A stretch of DNA of 11,236 bases, taken from assembly GCA_029260195.1 (NCBI GenBank), contig JAJDDS010000494.1, positions 1 through 11,236 on the forward strand, in the 5' to 3' direction. The stretch is from Phycisphaerae bacterium. GTDB lineage: Bacteria; Planctomycetota; Phycisphaerae; UBA1845. This document shows positions 5,767 through 11,236 of this stretch, one piece after another (within the stretch, counting starts at the first letter, position 1; each line of letters begins with the position of its first letter). Below the pieces are notes generated by a model that was not told the DNA's origin, did no database searches, and worked only from the letters and a program-made list of their open reading frames with translations. A program made the position numbers and the translations under genes.

Positions 5767-6885
5767 ATGAGCGATTCGTCCATGACATTTGATCGGTACA
5801 AGTCCAAGGGGATCGCCGCCTACAAGAAGGGTGACTACCAGACGGCGAGGGCGTATCTGGTCGACGCGGCTGAGTGCATGGTCGAGATGGCGGAAAAAAC
5901 CGGATCACCCGACACACGACGGCAGCGCGAGGAACTCGCCACCGAACTTATCGAATTAGCAAGGGACTGCGACAATCGCCAGGGATCGCCGCGCACCAAC
6001 CGTCGTCCCCAACGTGAAAAAGAGGATGACGGCGCTGCGGATGCCTCAGACTGGGTCGTCAAGGAGCAATCTAATATCAGCTTCAACGACATCGCCGGGC
6101 TCGAAGACGTGAAGGAGGACATCCGCCTCAAAATGATCTACCCCGCTTCGCATCCGGAGTTGGCAAAACGATACGGCATCAACCTCGGTGGCGGGCTACT
6201 GCTCTACGGACCGCCAGGTACGGGCAAGACCATGATGGCCAAAGCCATCGCCCACGAACTGAACGCGACCTTCTTCGTCATAAGCCCGGCGCAGATTCTC
6301 AGCAAGTGGGTCGGCGAGGCGGAACAGAACGTGCGAAAGCTCTTCGACGCAGCCAAATCCGAACCGCAGGCCATCATCTTCATCGACGAAGTCGAAGCCC
6401 TCGTCCCCAAGCGTCAGGATGGTTCCTCGACTGTGATGCAGCGTGTCGTTCCGCAGATTCTGCAGGAATTGGAAGGCTTTGATCGGAAGAGCGACCGCGC
6501 GTTGCTCTTCGTCGGCGCGACGAACAAGCCCTGGGCGCTCGATGAAGCGATGCTCCGCCCCGGTCGCCTGGACACGAAAGCCTATGTCGGCCTGCCCGAC
6601 GCGCCGGCGCGATACCGCTTGCTGGAGATCTACTTCGGCGATCGGCCCCTGGACGAGGACGTCGATTTTGGAATGCTGTGCGACCGGCTGCAAGGATACA
6701 GTGGCGCCGATATCAAGGGCATCGCCGCCCAGTCGGCTTCGATACCGTTCACCGAAGCCATCAGTGGCCGCGATCCGCGTCCGATCAACATGATCGACAT
6801 CAGCAACGTGATTGACGCGACGCCACCGTCGGTCGGTAAGATATTGTTGGGACGGTTCGAATCATTCGCCGAGACCGGATCGTGA
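5767..6885 (+). CDS. MIT-domain AAA ATPase, CdvC/Vps4-like
   Basis: A 372-residue protein. Residues 8-70 (YKSKGIAAYKKGDYQTARAY onward) form a three-helix bundle like an MIT domain, the module by which Vps4, CdvC, katanin and spastin bind ESCRT-III tails. A polar linker (71-95) follows, then one AAA module: FNDIAGLEDVKEDI; Walker A GPPGTGKT (148-155); pore loop 1 SKWVGEAEQNV (179-189) with the substrate-gripping Trp181; Walker B IIFIDEVE (203-210, Asp207/Glu208); sensor 1 and the meiotic-clade signature GATNKPWALDE (250-260, Asn253); likely Arg finger in MLRPGRLD; GYSGADI (310-316). The C-terminal INMIDISNVIDATPPSVGKI matches the last helix region of archaeal CdvC (NMEDF...PSV). There is no room for the Vps4 beta-domain insertion. 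The predicted role is a hexameric ATPase that pulls on and disassembles ESCRT-III-like filaments, most likely those encoded at 2-2278. FtsH is excluded: no membrane segment and no HExxH. Confidence 0.9.
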   Translation: MSDSSMTFDRYKSKGIAAYKKGDYQTARAYLVDAAECMVEMAEKTGSPDTRRQREELATELIELARDCDNRQGSPRTNRRPQREKEDDGAADASDWVVKEQSNISFNDIAGLEDVKEDIRLKMIYPASHPELAKRYGINLGGGLLLYGPPGTGKTMMAKAIAHELNATFFVISPAQILSKWVGEAEQNVRKLFDAAKSEPQAIIFIDEVEALVPKRQDGSSTVMQRVVPQILQELEGFDRKSDRALLFVGATNKPWALDEAMLRPGRLDTKAYVGLPDAPARYRLLEIYFGDRPLDEDVDFGMLCDRLQGYSGADIKGIAAQSASIPFTEAISGRDPRPINMIDISNVIDATPPSVGKILLGRFESFAETGS

Positions 6886-6886
6886 T

Positions 6887-6972
6887 GATGTAGCGCCACC
6901 CCATGTGGGTGGCGAGAACAGAGACCGATGTCCGCCCCGAACGGCGCCGCCCACAAGGGGTGGCGCTACATC
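6887..6972. repeat. Large near-perfect inverted repeat
   Basis: Arms 6887-6914 and 6945-6972 are 28 nt each and complementary at 26 positions (both start or end with GATGTAGCGCCACCCC on one strand or the other), with a 30-nt centre. Directly downstream of the AAA stop codon, the RNA would form a long stable stem-loop. There is no T-run. It may be a dispersed palindromic element, an mRNA processing site, or a barrier that lowers expression of the downstream gene. Confidence 0.75.
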
Positions 6973-6976
6973 GGGT

Positions 6977-7005
6977 GCCATGCCTAAGCGAAGCGCGGGC
7001 ATGGC
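6977..7005. repeat. Second hairpin before the SPFH/propeller gene
   Basis: GCCATGCC (6977-6984) and GGCATGGC (6998-7005) form a perfect 8-bp stem around a 13-nt loop. It lies 4 bp after the large inverted repeat and ends 20 bp before the ATG at 7026, so it could mask the 5' leader of that gene. Confidence 0.6.
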
Positions 7006-7025
7006 GGATGTAACGAGATAATCTC

Positions 7026-8786
7026 ATGAGCGCCGAACAACCGGATCCCAAGACATTCTTCGAGTCGCCAGATGCGATCGCGATTACCGTCGACGCGGAC
7101 GCCCTGTTCGGTTTCCTCCCACGCGCCCACGAATTGCCCGCCGACCAAGCGGCGCTCGTTACCCGCGCACACGGTGACCGCATCGCTTACGCTCCGGGAT
7201 CGGAGGTCGAGCGCGGAAGCGCTGAAGCCGTGCTCCTGGTTCGCACGACACCGAACACGATTACGTTCGACGCGTTGACCGTCACCTCGCTCGACCGATA
7301 CCAATGTCCCGCGTCAGCCAAGATCCGCGTTTCGGTTGTCCCTGAATCTTCGGAGTTGACTTCGTTTCAAAGGAGCTTACTCGGCGGTCACGGCGCGGTC
7401 GGTCTGGCGGCGCTGCACGACTATATCGAACCCCACGTCATTCGCGCTTTGTCCGCCGTCGCCGACGGCCGCGGAGTCGAGGTGCTGATCGATCCCGCAA
7501 ACGGCGAGGCCTTTTCGACGGAAGTCGCGGACGCGCTCAAGAGGGCTACCTTCGCGGCCGGGCTGCGAATCGACGGATCCATCGACGTCCGATTCGATTC
7601 GCCGGTGTACCGACAGGTCCGCGCGTCGCGTGCCGCAGCCGAACGCCGCGAAGCGGAATTCGACGCCCAGCAACGTATCGCCAAAGCCGTCGAAACAGCC
7701 CAGCGCGAGCGCGCGAAACACCTGGCTGATTTGCTCGAACAGCTATCCCGCAACGCCGATCGCTCGCCGAACCACGACCTGGCCGACCTCCTCGGGACGT
7801 TTCCCGAGACGGAGCGCGGCGAACTGTACGCCGCGCTCTTCGGCGCTGACGACACCCGCGCCGTCACCCGCTGGATCGTCGCCGGCTCTGGGCGCGAACT
7901 GCTCTTCTTCGCGCCCGACCTGCTCGCGACCCCGGCCCGAACCGTTCACATTCCGGACACCATCGGACCCGTGCGATCCGTGCGGTTCCATGCTGACGCC
8001 GACGGCCGATCGCGATTGATCGTCGGCGCCTCTCGAGGCCTGCACGACTTCGCCGTTGACGGTGACGCCCAATTCGCGACCCACACCATCGACTCCGACG
8101 AGGACGTGCGCGGCGGTGTCAATTCAGCCGCCATCGCCGGCGACAACTTGTTTGCCTCACACTCGGAATTGGGCGTGTTGTATTGGAATCGTGGCGACGA
8201 CGCGCCTGCACGCGCGATTCTCGCGGACCGGACGCGCGGTGCCAGCGCCGTGCGCTGCTCCCGCTTTTTCAACGGAAGGGTCTACTTCTCGATCGACGAA
8301 CAGATTCTCTCCGTCCCCGCCGACGCCCCGAACAGTGAGCCCGAGGTTTTCACGGGAAATCACGCCCTCATTACCGCTCTCTGCCCTACGATCGCGGGTC
8401 TCTACGCCGGGAACGCCGACGGGCAGATTCTGCACTGGCCTGAAGGACAATCCGACGAACCCGAACTCCTCCACTCCGGTCGCCAACGCTCGGCCGAATC
8501 GGTTGCGGTGCTCGACTTCGGCGGGCTAAGCCGTCTCTTCTACACCGACACGTCCGTGGCTGTCTTCGCGCGCGTCCTGGGCGACACCTTCACTTGCCGC
8601 TACGAAGCCGCCGGACAAACCCTGCGCCGCGTCGAAGTTGCCCCCGATTTGATCGTTGCGACCAACGAGATTCGCGACCGTCTCATCTTCTGGCGCCCCA
8701 GCCGGCCCGACACGCCGCTCGCCGTGGTGGCGGTTTCACCCCTCACCGGCCACTCCATCCAGGACGTCTGTCTCATCCCCGCATAG
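7026..8786 (+). CDS. SPFH/band-7-like domain, coiled coil and beta-propeller fusion protein
   Basis: A 586-residue protein with no transmembrane segment or signal peptide. Residues 60-190 have the order of an SPFH (prohibitin/flotillin) domain: strands RTTPNTITFDALTVTSLDRY and AKIRVSVVP, then the helical part with LHDYIEPHVIRALSAVADGR, VADALKRATFAAGLRIDGSI and DVRF. A charged coiled coil follows at about 200-245 (RASRAAAERREAEFDAQQRI). From about 300 to the end, repeated strand units such as LIVGASRGLHDFAVDG, NLFASHSELGVLYWN, GRVYFSIDEQILSVPAD, AGLYAGNADGQILHWPEG and VATNEIRDRLIFWRP look like blades of a WD40-type beta-propeller. SPFH proteins form large membrane-bound rings, and some bacterial ones partner PspA-family proteins; propellers mediate protein contacts. 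It follows the MIT-AAA gene on the same strand, so a scaffold or sensor role is plausible but inferred. The propeller is likely; the SPFH call is from pattern only. Confidence 0.6.
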   Translation: MSAEQPDPKTFFESPDAIAITVDADALFGFLPRAHELPADQAALVTRAHGDRIAYAPGSEVERGSAEAVLLVRTTPNTITFDALTVTSLDRYQCPASAKIRVSVVPESSELTSFQRSLLGGHGAVGLAALHDYIEPHVIRALSAVADGRGVEVLIDPANGEAFSTEVADALKRATFAAGLRIDGSIDVRFDSPVYRQVRASRAAAERREAEFDAQQRIAKAVETAQRERAKHLADLLEQLSRNADRSPNHDLADLLGTFPETERGELYAALFGADDTRAVTRWIVAGSGRELLFFAPDLLATPARTVHIPDTIGPVRSVRFHADADGRSRLIVGASRGLHDFAVDGDAQFATHTIDSDEDVRGGVNSAAIAGDNLFASHSELGVLYWNRGDDAPARAILADRTRGASAVRCSRFFNGRVYFSIDEQILSVPADAPNSEPEVFTGNHALITALCPTIAGLYAGNADGQILHWPEGQSDEPELLHSGRQRSAESVAVLDFGGLSRLFYTDTSVAVFARVLGDTFTCRYEAAGQTLRRVEVAPDLIVATNEIRDRLIFWRPSRPDTPLAVVAVSPLTGHSIQDVCLIPA

Positions 8787-8800
8787 CCCGGTGTGCTGAG

Positions 8801-8828
8801 GCGTCATCCTGATCGCAGCGAAGGATCT
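8801..8828. repeat. Dispersed-type short palindromic sequence
   Basis: GTCATCCTGATCGCAGCGAA followed by GGATCT contains complementary ATCCT (8806-8810) and AGGAT (8822-8826). Sequences close to this one occur scattered between genes in many bacterial genomes, as I recall. Here it sits between two convergent genes. Confidence 0.45.
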
Positions 8829-8855
8829 TGCCGGACCGTCGAGAGATGGCGCTAT

Positions 8856-8873
8856 GCGGGGGGTGGCCTCCGC
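8856..8873 (-). terminator. Putative terminator hairpin of the DUF481 gene
   Basis: GCGGGGG and CCTCCGC pair over 7 bp (one G-T wobble) around a 4-nt loop. The hairpin lies 11 bp beyond the stop of the minus-strand DUF481 gene and 69 bp beyond the stop of the plus-strand gene. The absence of a T-run makes intrinsic termination uncertain. Confidence 0.35.
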
Positions 8874-8884
8874 GGGATGCGCAC

Positions 8885-9958
8885 CTACGGAAGTTCAACG
8901 ACGATGTTCGCGTAGTATGTGTTGTCGAGACGATCGAATCCGGGCTGCGGACTGGAGTTGTATTCGTTGCGCATCCCGACCTTGAGCTTGAATCGATCGT
9001 CTTTGAATGGGATCAACAGGGCTGTGTCCAGATCGAGGCGGTAGTCGTTGAACTCCTCAAAATCTGGACTGTATGTCGTCGAGTGCGTGAACCTCGCCCA
9101 TGGCACGACGTCCAGGCGATAATCCAGCCCGAGGTCAATCACTGCGCTGTCGTTTGTCCGGTCGCCCTGATATGCCTCATGTCGGTAACCGGCGCCGAAC
9201 CGGTTCTTCAGCTCGTGATGCGGTTTCTTGAGCCAGTAGTACGTCCCGCCGCTCGCTGCCGTGGCGCGAAGATCGAGATCCTCGAATTCGTCGAATTCCA
9301 ACTCCATCCGAGCATACCATGACCAGTGATCGTCGATGGTGTATTCGTAGTTCATACCGCCGCGGTACTCGTTGGTTGTTCGGCTGTCGTTTTGCTCGCT
9401 GTACTCCGCCGCGAGATAGAAATGAAGCATATCGACGGCCGTCTTACGCCTGAGATCGAATCGGCCCCGCGCGTCGAGCGTATCCGTGTTGCCCTCTTTG
9501 CGCGATCCCCCGGCCTCAAACGTCGATTTCCACTCCGGCGCATAAGCCCTTTTCGTTTCGGCTGCCTCGGCTTTGACGGCGGCGAGTTCGGGGCTTTCGC
9601 TGCCGGGCGGCCACATCGACTTGATCTGTCCCGCCGACACATCGAGCGCTCCGAGCGCCGTGCGCATCGTCGATGTTCGCTGCTCGTCCCCGGCCGCCAT
9701 CGTCCCGACCAAGCGGTCACCGCTCTCGAACTCAACGGTCAGCGGTTCGTCGAATTCAAATGCGACGATCTGGCTGCTGTCGATCTCGACATGACCGAAT
9801 AGCGCGCTGGCGATCTTGAGCTTGCCACCAGCCATCTGTTCGATCTTGCCAACGAGCTTGCTGCCGTCCGACGTGAATACGGTGTCTCCGAAGCACACCG
9901 TCGGGATACTCGGCAACACAAGAAGGACAACAAGAGCGACCGGTCGCGCCACGTTCAT
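8885..9958 (-). CDS. DUF481-type outer-membrane beta-barrel protein
   Basis: A 357-residue exported protein. The start used is ATG 9956-9958, which gives a clean signal peptide (MNVARPVALVVLLVLPSIP, then TVCFGDT) and has AGGGGA six bases upstream; the frame stays open to 10033 but the extension adds charged residues before the signal. After the signal come two short beta repeats, SKLVGKIEQMAGGKLKIASA and DRLVGTMAAGD, like an SH3-fold periplasmic region, then a spacer (ELAAVKAEAAETKRA). From about residue 143, WKSTFEAGGSRKEGNTDTLD starts a series of amphipathic strands with aromatic ends, including YRGGMNYEYTIDDHWSWYAR and FGAGYRHEAY, typical of DUF481 (YdiY, salt-induced outer-membrane protein). 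The protein ends VVELP, not in the usual terminal aromatic. Function in the family is poorly known. It probably shares a transcript with the lipoprotein gene 71 bp upstream. Confidence 0.85.
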   Translation of the reverse strand: MNVARPVALVVLLVLPSIPTVCFGDTVFTSDGSKLVGKIEQMAGGKLKIASALFGHVEIDSSQIVAFEFDEPLTVEFESGDRLVGTMAAGDEQRTSTMRTALGALDVSAGQIKSMWPPGSESPELAAVKAEAAETKRAYAPEWKSTFEAGGSRKEGNTDTLDARGRFDLRRKTAVDMLHFYLAAEYSEQNDSRTTNEYRGGMNYEYTIDDHWSWYARMELEFDEFEDLDLRATAASGGTYYWLKKPHHELKNRFGAGYRHEAYQGDRTNDSAVIDLGLDYRLDVVPWARFTHSTTYSPDFEEFNDYRLDLDTALLIPFKDDRFKLKVGMRNEYNSSPQPGFDRLDNTYYANIVVELP

Positions 9959-9964
9959 GATCCG

Positions 9965-9970
9965 TCCCCT
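9965..9970 (-). promoter_or_regulatory. Shine-Dalgarno AGGGGA of the DUF481 gene
   Basis: AGGGGA lies six bases before ATG 9958 on the minus strand. It decides the start in favour of the signal-peptide form over the longer frame. Confidence 0.6.
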
Positions 9971-10029
9971 ACTTTCCGCATCGAGCGGATTAGCCTCGCC
10001 GCGAGCACCCCTGGATGCGACGACCCGCA

Positions 10030-10251
10030 TCACTGGTCGCCGAAGAACTCATTCACCGCCGTGGTGATGAACTGATCGATTGGTGTCAGGATCGCGCCGC
10101 GCAGCAGACTCGTGATCACTTCGCGGCCGTTGAGCGTCGTCGATGTCGTGATGTCGCCGAACTCGCAGCCCCCGAACTGAAAAAGCATTCCGCCCGCGCA
10201 AAGCAGCCCCACCGCCCGATGGCGGGCCGCAGTCCTGATCCTCGCCGTCAT
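10030..10251 (-). CDS. Small lipoprotein, 73 aa
   Basis: A 73-residue protein. MTARIRTAARHRAVG is a basic n-region, LLCAGGMLFQ is the hydrophobic core, and FGGC (residues 26-29) is a lipobox, so Cys29 would be lipidated, leaving a mature part of about 45 residues. That part, DITTSTTLNGREVITSLLRG followed by AILTPIDQFITTAVNEFF, looks like one strand pair and two helices. The start is ATG 10251 with GGGAG seven bases upstream. The frame is open further (to 10482), but the upstream part is Arg-rich and passes through a hairpin. It overlaps the preceding ORF's stop by ATGA. I do not recognise a characterised family. Its place just before the DUF481 barrel gene suggests a shared envelope role. Confidence 0.7.
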   Translation of the reverse strand: MTARIRTAARHRAVGLLCAGGMLFQFGGCEFGDITTSTTLNGREVITSLLRGAILTPIDQFITTAVNEFFGDQ

Positions 10252-10889
10252 GTTTTCGCTCCCGTGAGAGTTCGTCTCGAATCCCGGCGCCTCGCGCCAT
10301 GATGTGGGCATCCTAGACGCCTTCCCCGGCCCGTCAACACCGTCAATCCGGAGGCTCGCTCCGTGATCGCTTCTCCGCAGGGTCCATGACGCTTGCGGCG
10401 CCATCGATCCGAGCCCCAAGCGCAAGCGCGGGGTCTCACAGGCGCGAGCACCACCCCAATGAGCCCCACGAACAACACGCACACGCAGAACGCGAAAACG
10501 GACGCACTTGACTCCTGCAACAACTCTATGCGTTGTCGGCGTTCTTCCTCAGGAGAATCCGGCTCTCCTTTACCTTCGATAAACAGATTTCGAGCGACCA
10601 ATAACGGATAGTATCCGGCGGTCATCATCGTAACGACAAGCGCCAGCACGCAACTCTTGAGATAGAAGCTGGAACCATCGTAACGCCAAAACTCAGGGTT
10701 CCAGTACTTGAGACCCTCCACACAGAGAACGCCCCAGGCGTACCAAACTACAAACCAGAGCAATCCCCCTATCCGGGGACGCCCGTTCGCGAGCGCGCGC
10801 AGCAATACTAACGGATACAACATGTACCACCAACGGCTAGCGCGGTCCGCTCTCTGCGCGGGTTCCTTTTCATCCAGCTCGTCTGACAC
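10248..10889 (-). CDS. Hypothetical membrane protein with doubtful C-terminus
   Basis: An ORF of 213 residues starting GTG, 2 bp after the stop of the crotonase-family gene, so probably co-transcribed. Hydrophobic segments lie at about residues 42-60 (GLLWFVVWYAWGVLCVEGL), 78-99 (SCVLALVVTMMTAGYYPLLV) and 129-149 (SASVFAFCVCVLFVGLIGVV), with a possible short one at 20-33. There is a cytoplasmic-looking acidic/basic loop (EGKGEPDSPEEERRQR). From about residue 152 the sequence becomes Arg/Gly/Cys-rich and unlike protein, and its codons run through the hairpin at 10411-10437. The real gene may once have ended near 10440, with the last 60 residues being read-through after a lost stop or frameshift. 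The frame ends with an ATGA overlap on the lipoprotein start, which could be real coupling or chance. No family is recognised. Confidence 0.6.
   Translation of the reverse strand: MSDELDEKEPAQRADRASRWWYMLYPLVLLRALANGRPRIGGLLWFVVWYAWGVLCVEGLKYWNPEFWRYDGSSFYLKSCVLALVVTMMTAGYYPLLVARNLFIEGKGEPDSPEEERRQRIELLQESSASVFAFCVCVLFVGLIGVVLAPVRPRACAWGSDRWRRKRHGPCGEAITERASGLTVLTGRGRRLGCPHHGARRRDSRRTLTGAKT
10411..10437. repeat. GC-rich hairpin inside or after the membrane-protein ORF
   Basis: GAGCCCC (10411-10417) pairs with GGGGTCTC (10430-10437), with one extra base on the right arm. Inside lies a second stem, GCG-CAAG-CGC. The design is that of an intergenic palindrome, yet the minus-strand ORF reads straight through it. 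Confidence 0.5.
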
Positions 10890-10891
10890 GA

Positions 10892-11236
10892 CTACTCGCC
10901 GCCGCGCTTCCGCACGCCCTCGTAATCGATCGGCCGCTTTTCGACAAACGCCCGCGTACCCTCATGCACCTCCCCCGCACGATTGTGAATACTCAGCCAC
11001 TCCCGAGCGTGCCCGATCGTCTGATGCCAAGACACCTCACGCCAGTAGTTGAGCTGCTGCTTCGTGTACCGCATGCACTCCGGCAGCTTGTCGATCAGCT
11101 TCCCACACATCTCATCCACCGTCGCATCCAGCTCCGCACGCGGAACAACCCTGTTCACCAACCCCCACTCCAGCGCCTTCGCAGCCGGAATCTCATCGCA
11201 CAGCATCAGAATCTCCCGCGCCCGCCGATCCCCCAC
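10892..11236 (-). CDS. Enoyl-CoA hydratase/isomerase (crotonase) family protein, C-terminal part
   Basis: The last 114 residues of a crotonase-fold protein; the gene enters from the right edge and the GTG at 11236 is an internal Val codon, not a start. GDRRAREILMLCDEIPAAKA followed by LEWGLVNRVVPRAEL is the family's conserved C-terminal segment (GxxxAxExxLxxxxIxAxxAxxxGLVNxVVP). The end, REWLSIHNRAGEVHEGTRAF then VEKRPIDYEG, matches the terminal helix region with the EGxxAFxEKRP motif seen in MenB-like and related hydratases. These enzymes act on acyl-CoA thioesters using an oxyanion hole. The residues that would define the reaction lie in the missing N-terminal half, so the substrate cannot be stated. 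The downstream membrane-protein gene starts 2 bp after the stop. Confidence 0.85.
   Translation of the reverse strand: MGDRRAREILMLCDEIPAAKALEWGLVNRVVPRAELDATVDEMCGKLIDKLPECMRYTKQQLNYWREVSWHQTIGHAREWLSIHNRAGEVHEGTRAFVEKRPIDYEGVRKRGGE

Noticed and set aside
4235..5770. A 511-codon open frame overlapping the DUF2723 gene in another frame, with a fair Shine-Dalgarno.
   Set aside because: Its product is Arg/Gly-rich without domains or membrane segments, while the overlapping frame has a clear DUF2723 pattern. It is a by-product of high GC; only its start region is of interest.
5767..6885. FtsH-type protease or Cdc48-type unfoldase.
   Set aside because: There is a single AAA module, no N-terminal membrane segments and no HExxH metalloprotease motif.
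8828..9322. A 164-codon plus-strand frame opposite the DUF481 gene.
   Set aside because: The minus-strand frame has a signal peptide, a Shine-Dalgarno and barrel strands; the plus-strand product has no family features.

Overview
The window looks like a chromosomal segment of a high-GC bacterium, most probably a member of the Planctomycetota. That assignment is inference from gene content: a DUF2723-type membrane glycosyltransferase, a small lipoprotein with an FGGC lipobox, frequent GTG starts, many GC-rich intergenic palindromes, and an 80-residue hypothetical protein of a type I associate with planctomycetes. There is no rRNA, tRNA or phylogenetic marker to confirm it. No tRNA, rRNA, CRISPR array or transposase was seen.

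Left part (2-2278, + strand): a tight run of four genes. Three encode small, charged, all-helical proteins that look like ESCRT-III (Snf7/CHMP) subunits. The first has the end of a winged-helix domain, then a Snf7-like core and a proline-rich tail with an MIM2-like motif. The second starts with a short amphipathic helix. The third resembles CHMP2/CHMP3 from its N-terminus to an MIM1-like C-terminal motif. Between the second and third lies a 69-residue PspC-domain membrane protein, coupled to the second gene by an ATGA overlap.

Middle part (2279-5741, + strand): a winged-helix/HNH endonuclease, an 80-residue hypothetical protein, an AbiEii/MNT-type nucleotidyltransferase-fold protein and a DUF2723 multi-spanning membrane protein. 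Short GGGC/GCCC hairpins lie between them, and the HNH gene is visibly lower in GC. This stretch may have been inserted between the two halves of the ESCRT-like cluster.

5767-8786 (+ strand): a 372-residue AAA ATPase with an N-terminal MIT-like helical bundle and the motifs of archaeal CdvC and eukaryotic Vps4 (GPPGTGKT, SKWVGEAE, GATNKPW). A 586-residue protein follows that looks like an SPFH/band-7 domain, a coiled coil and a beta-propeller. Together with the left genes this makes a candidate bacterial ESCRT-III/Vps4 membrane-remodelling system: several filament subunits, an MIT-bearing disassembly ATPase, a PspC membrane protein and an SPFH-like scaffold. This is the most interesting content of the window.

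Right part (8885-11236, - strand): genes converge on the left block across a 98-bp gap with hairpins. Reading in their own direction, they are the C-terminal part of a crotonase-family (enoyl-CoA hydratase) protein that runs off the right edge, a small membrane protein with a doubtful C-terminus, a 73-residue lipoprotein, and a DUF481-type outer-membrane beta-barrel protein.
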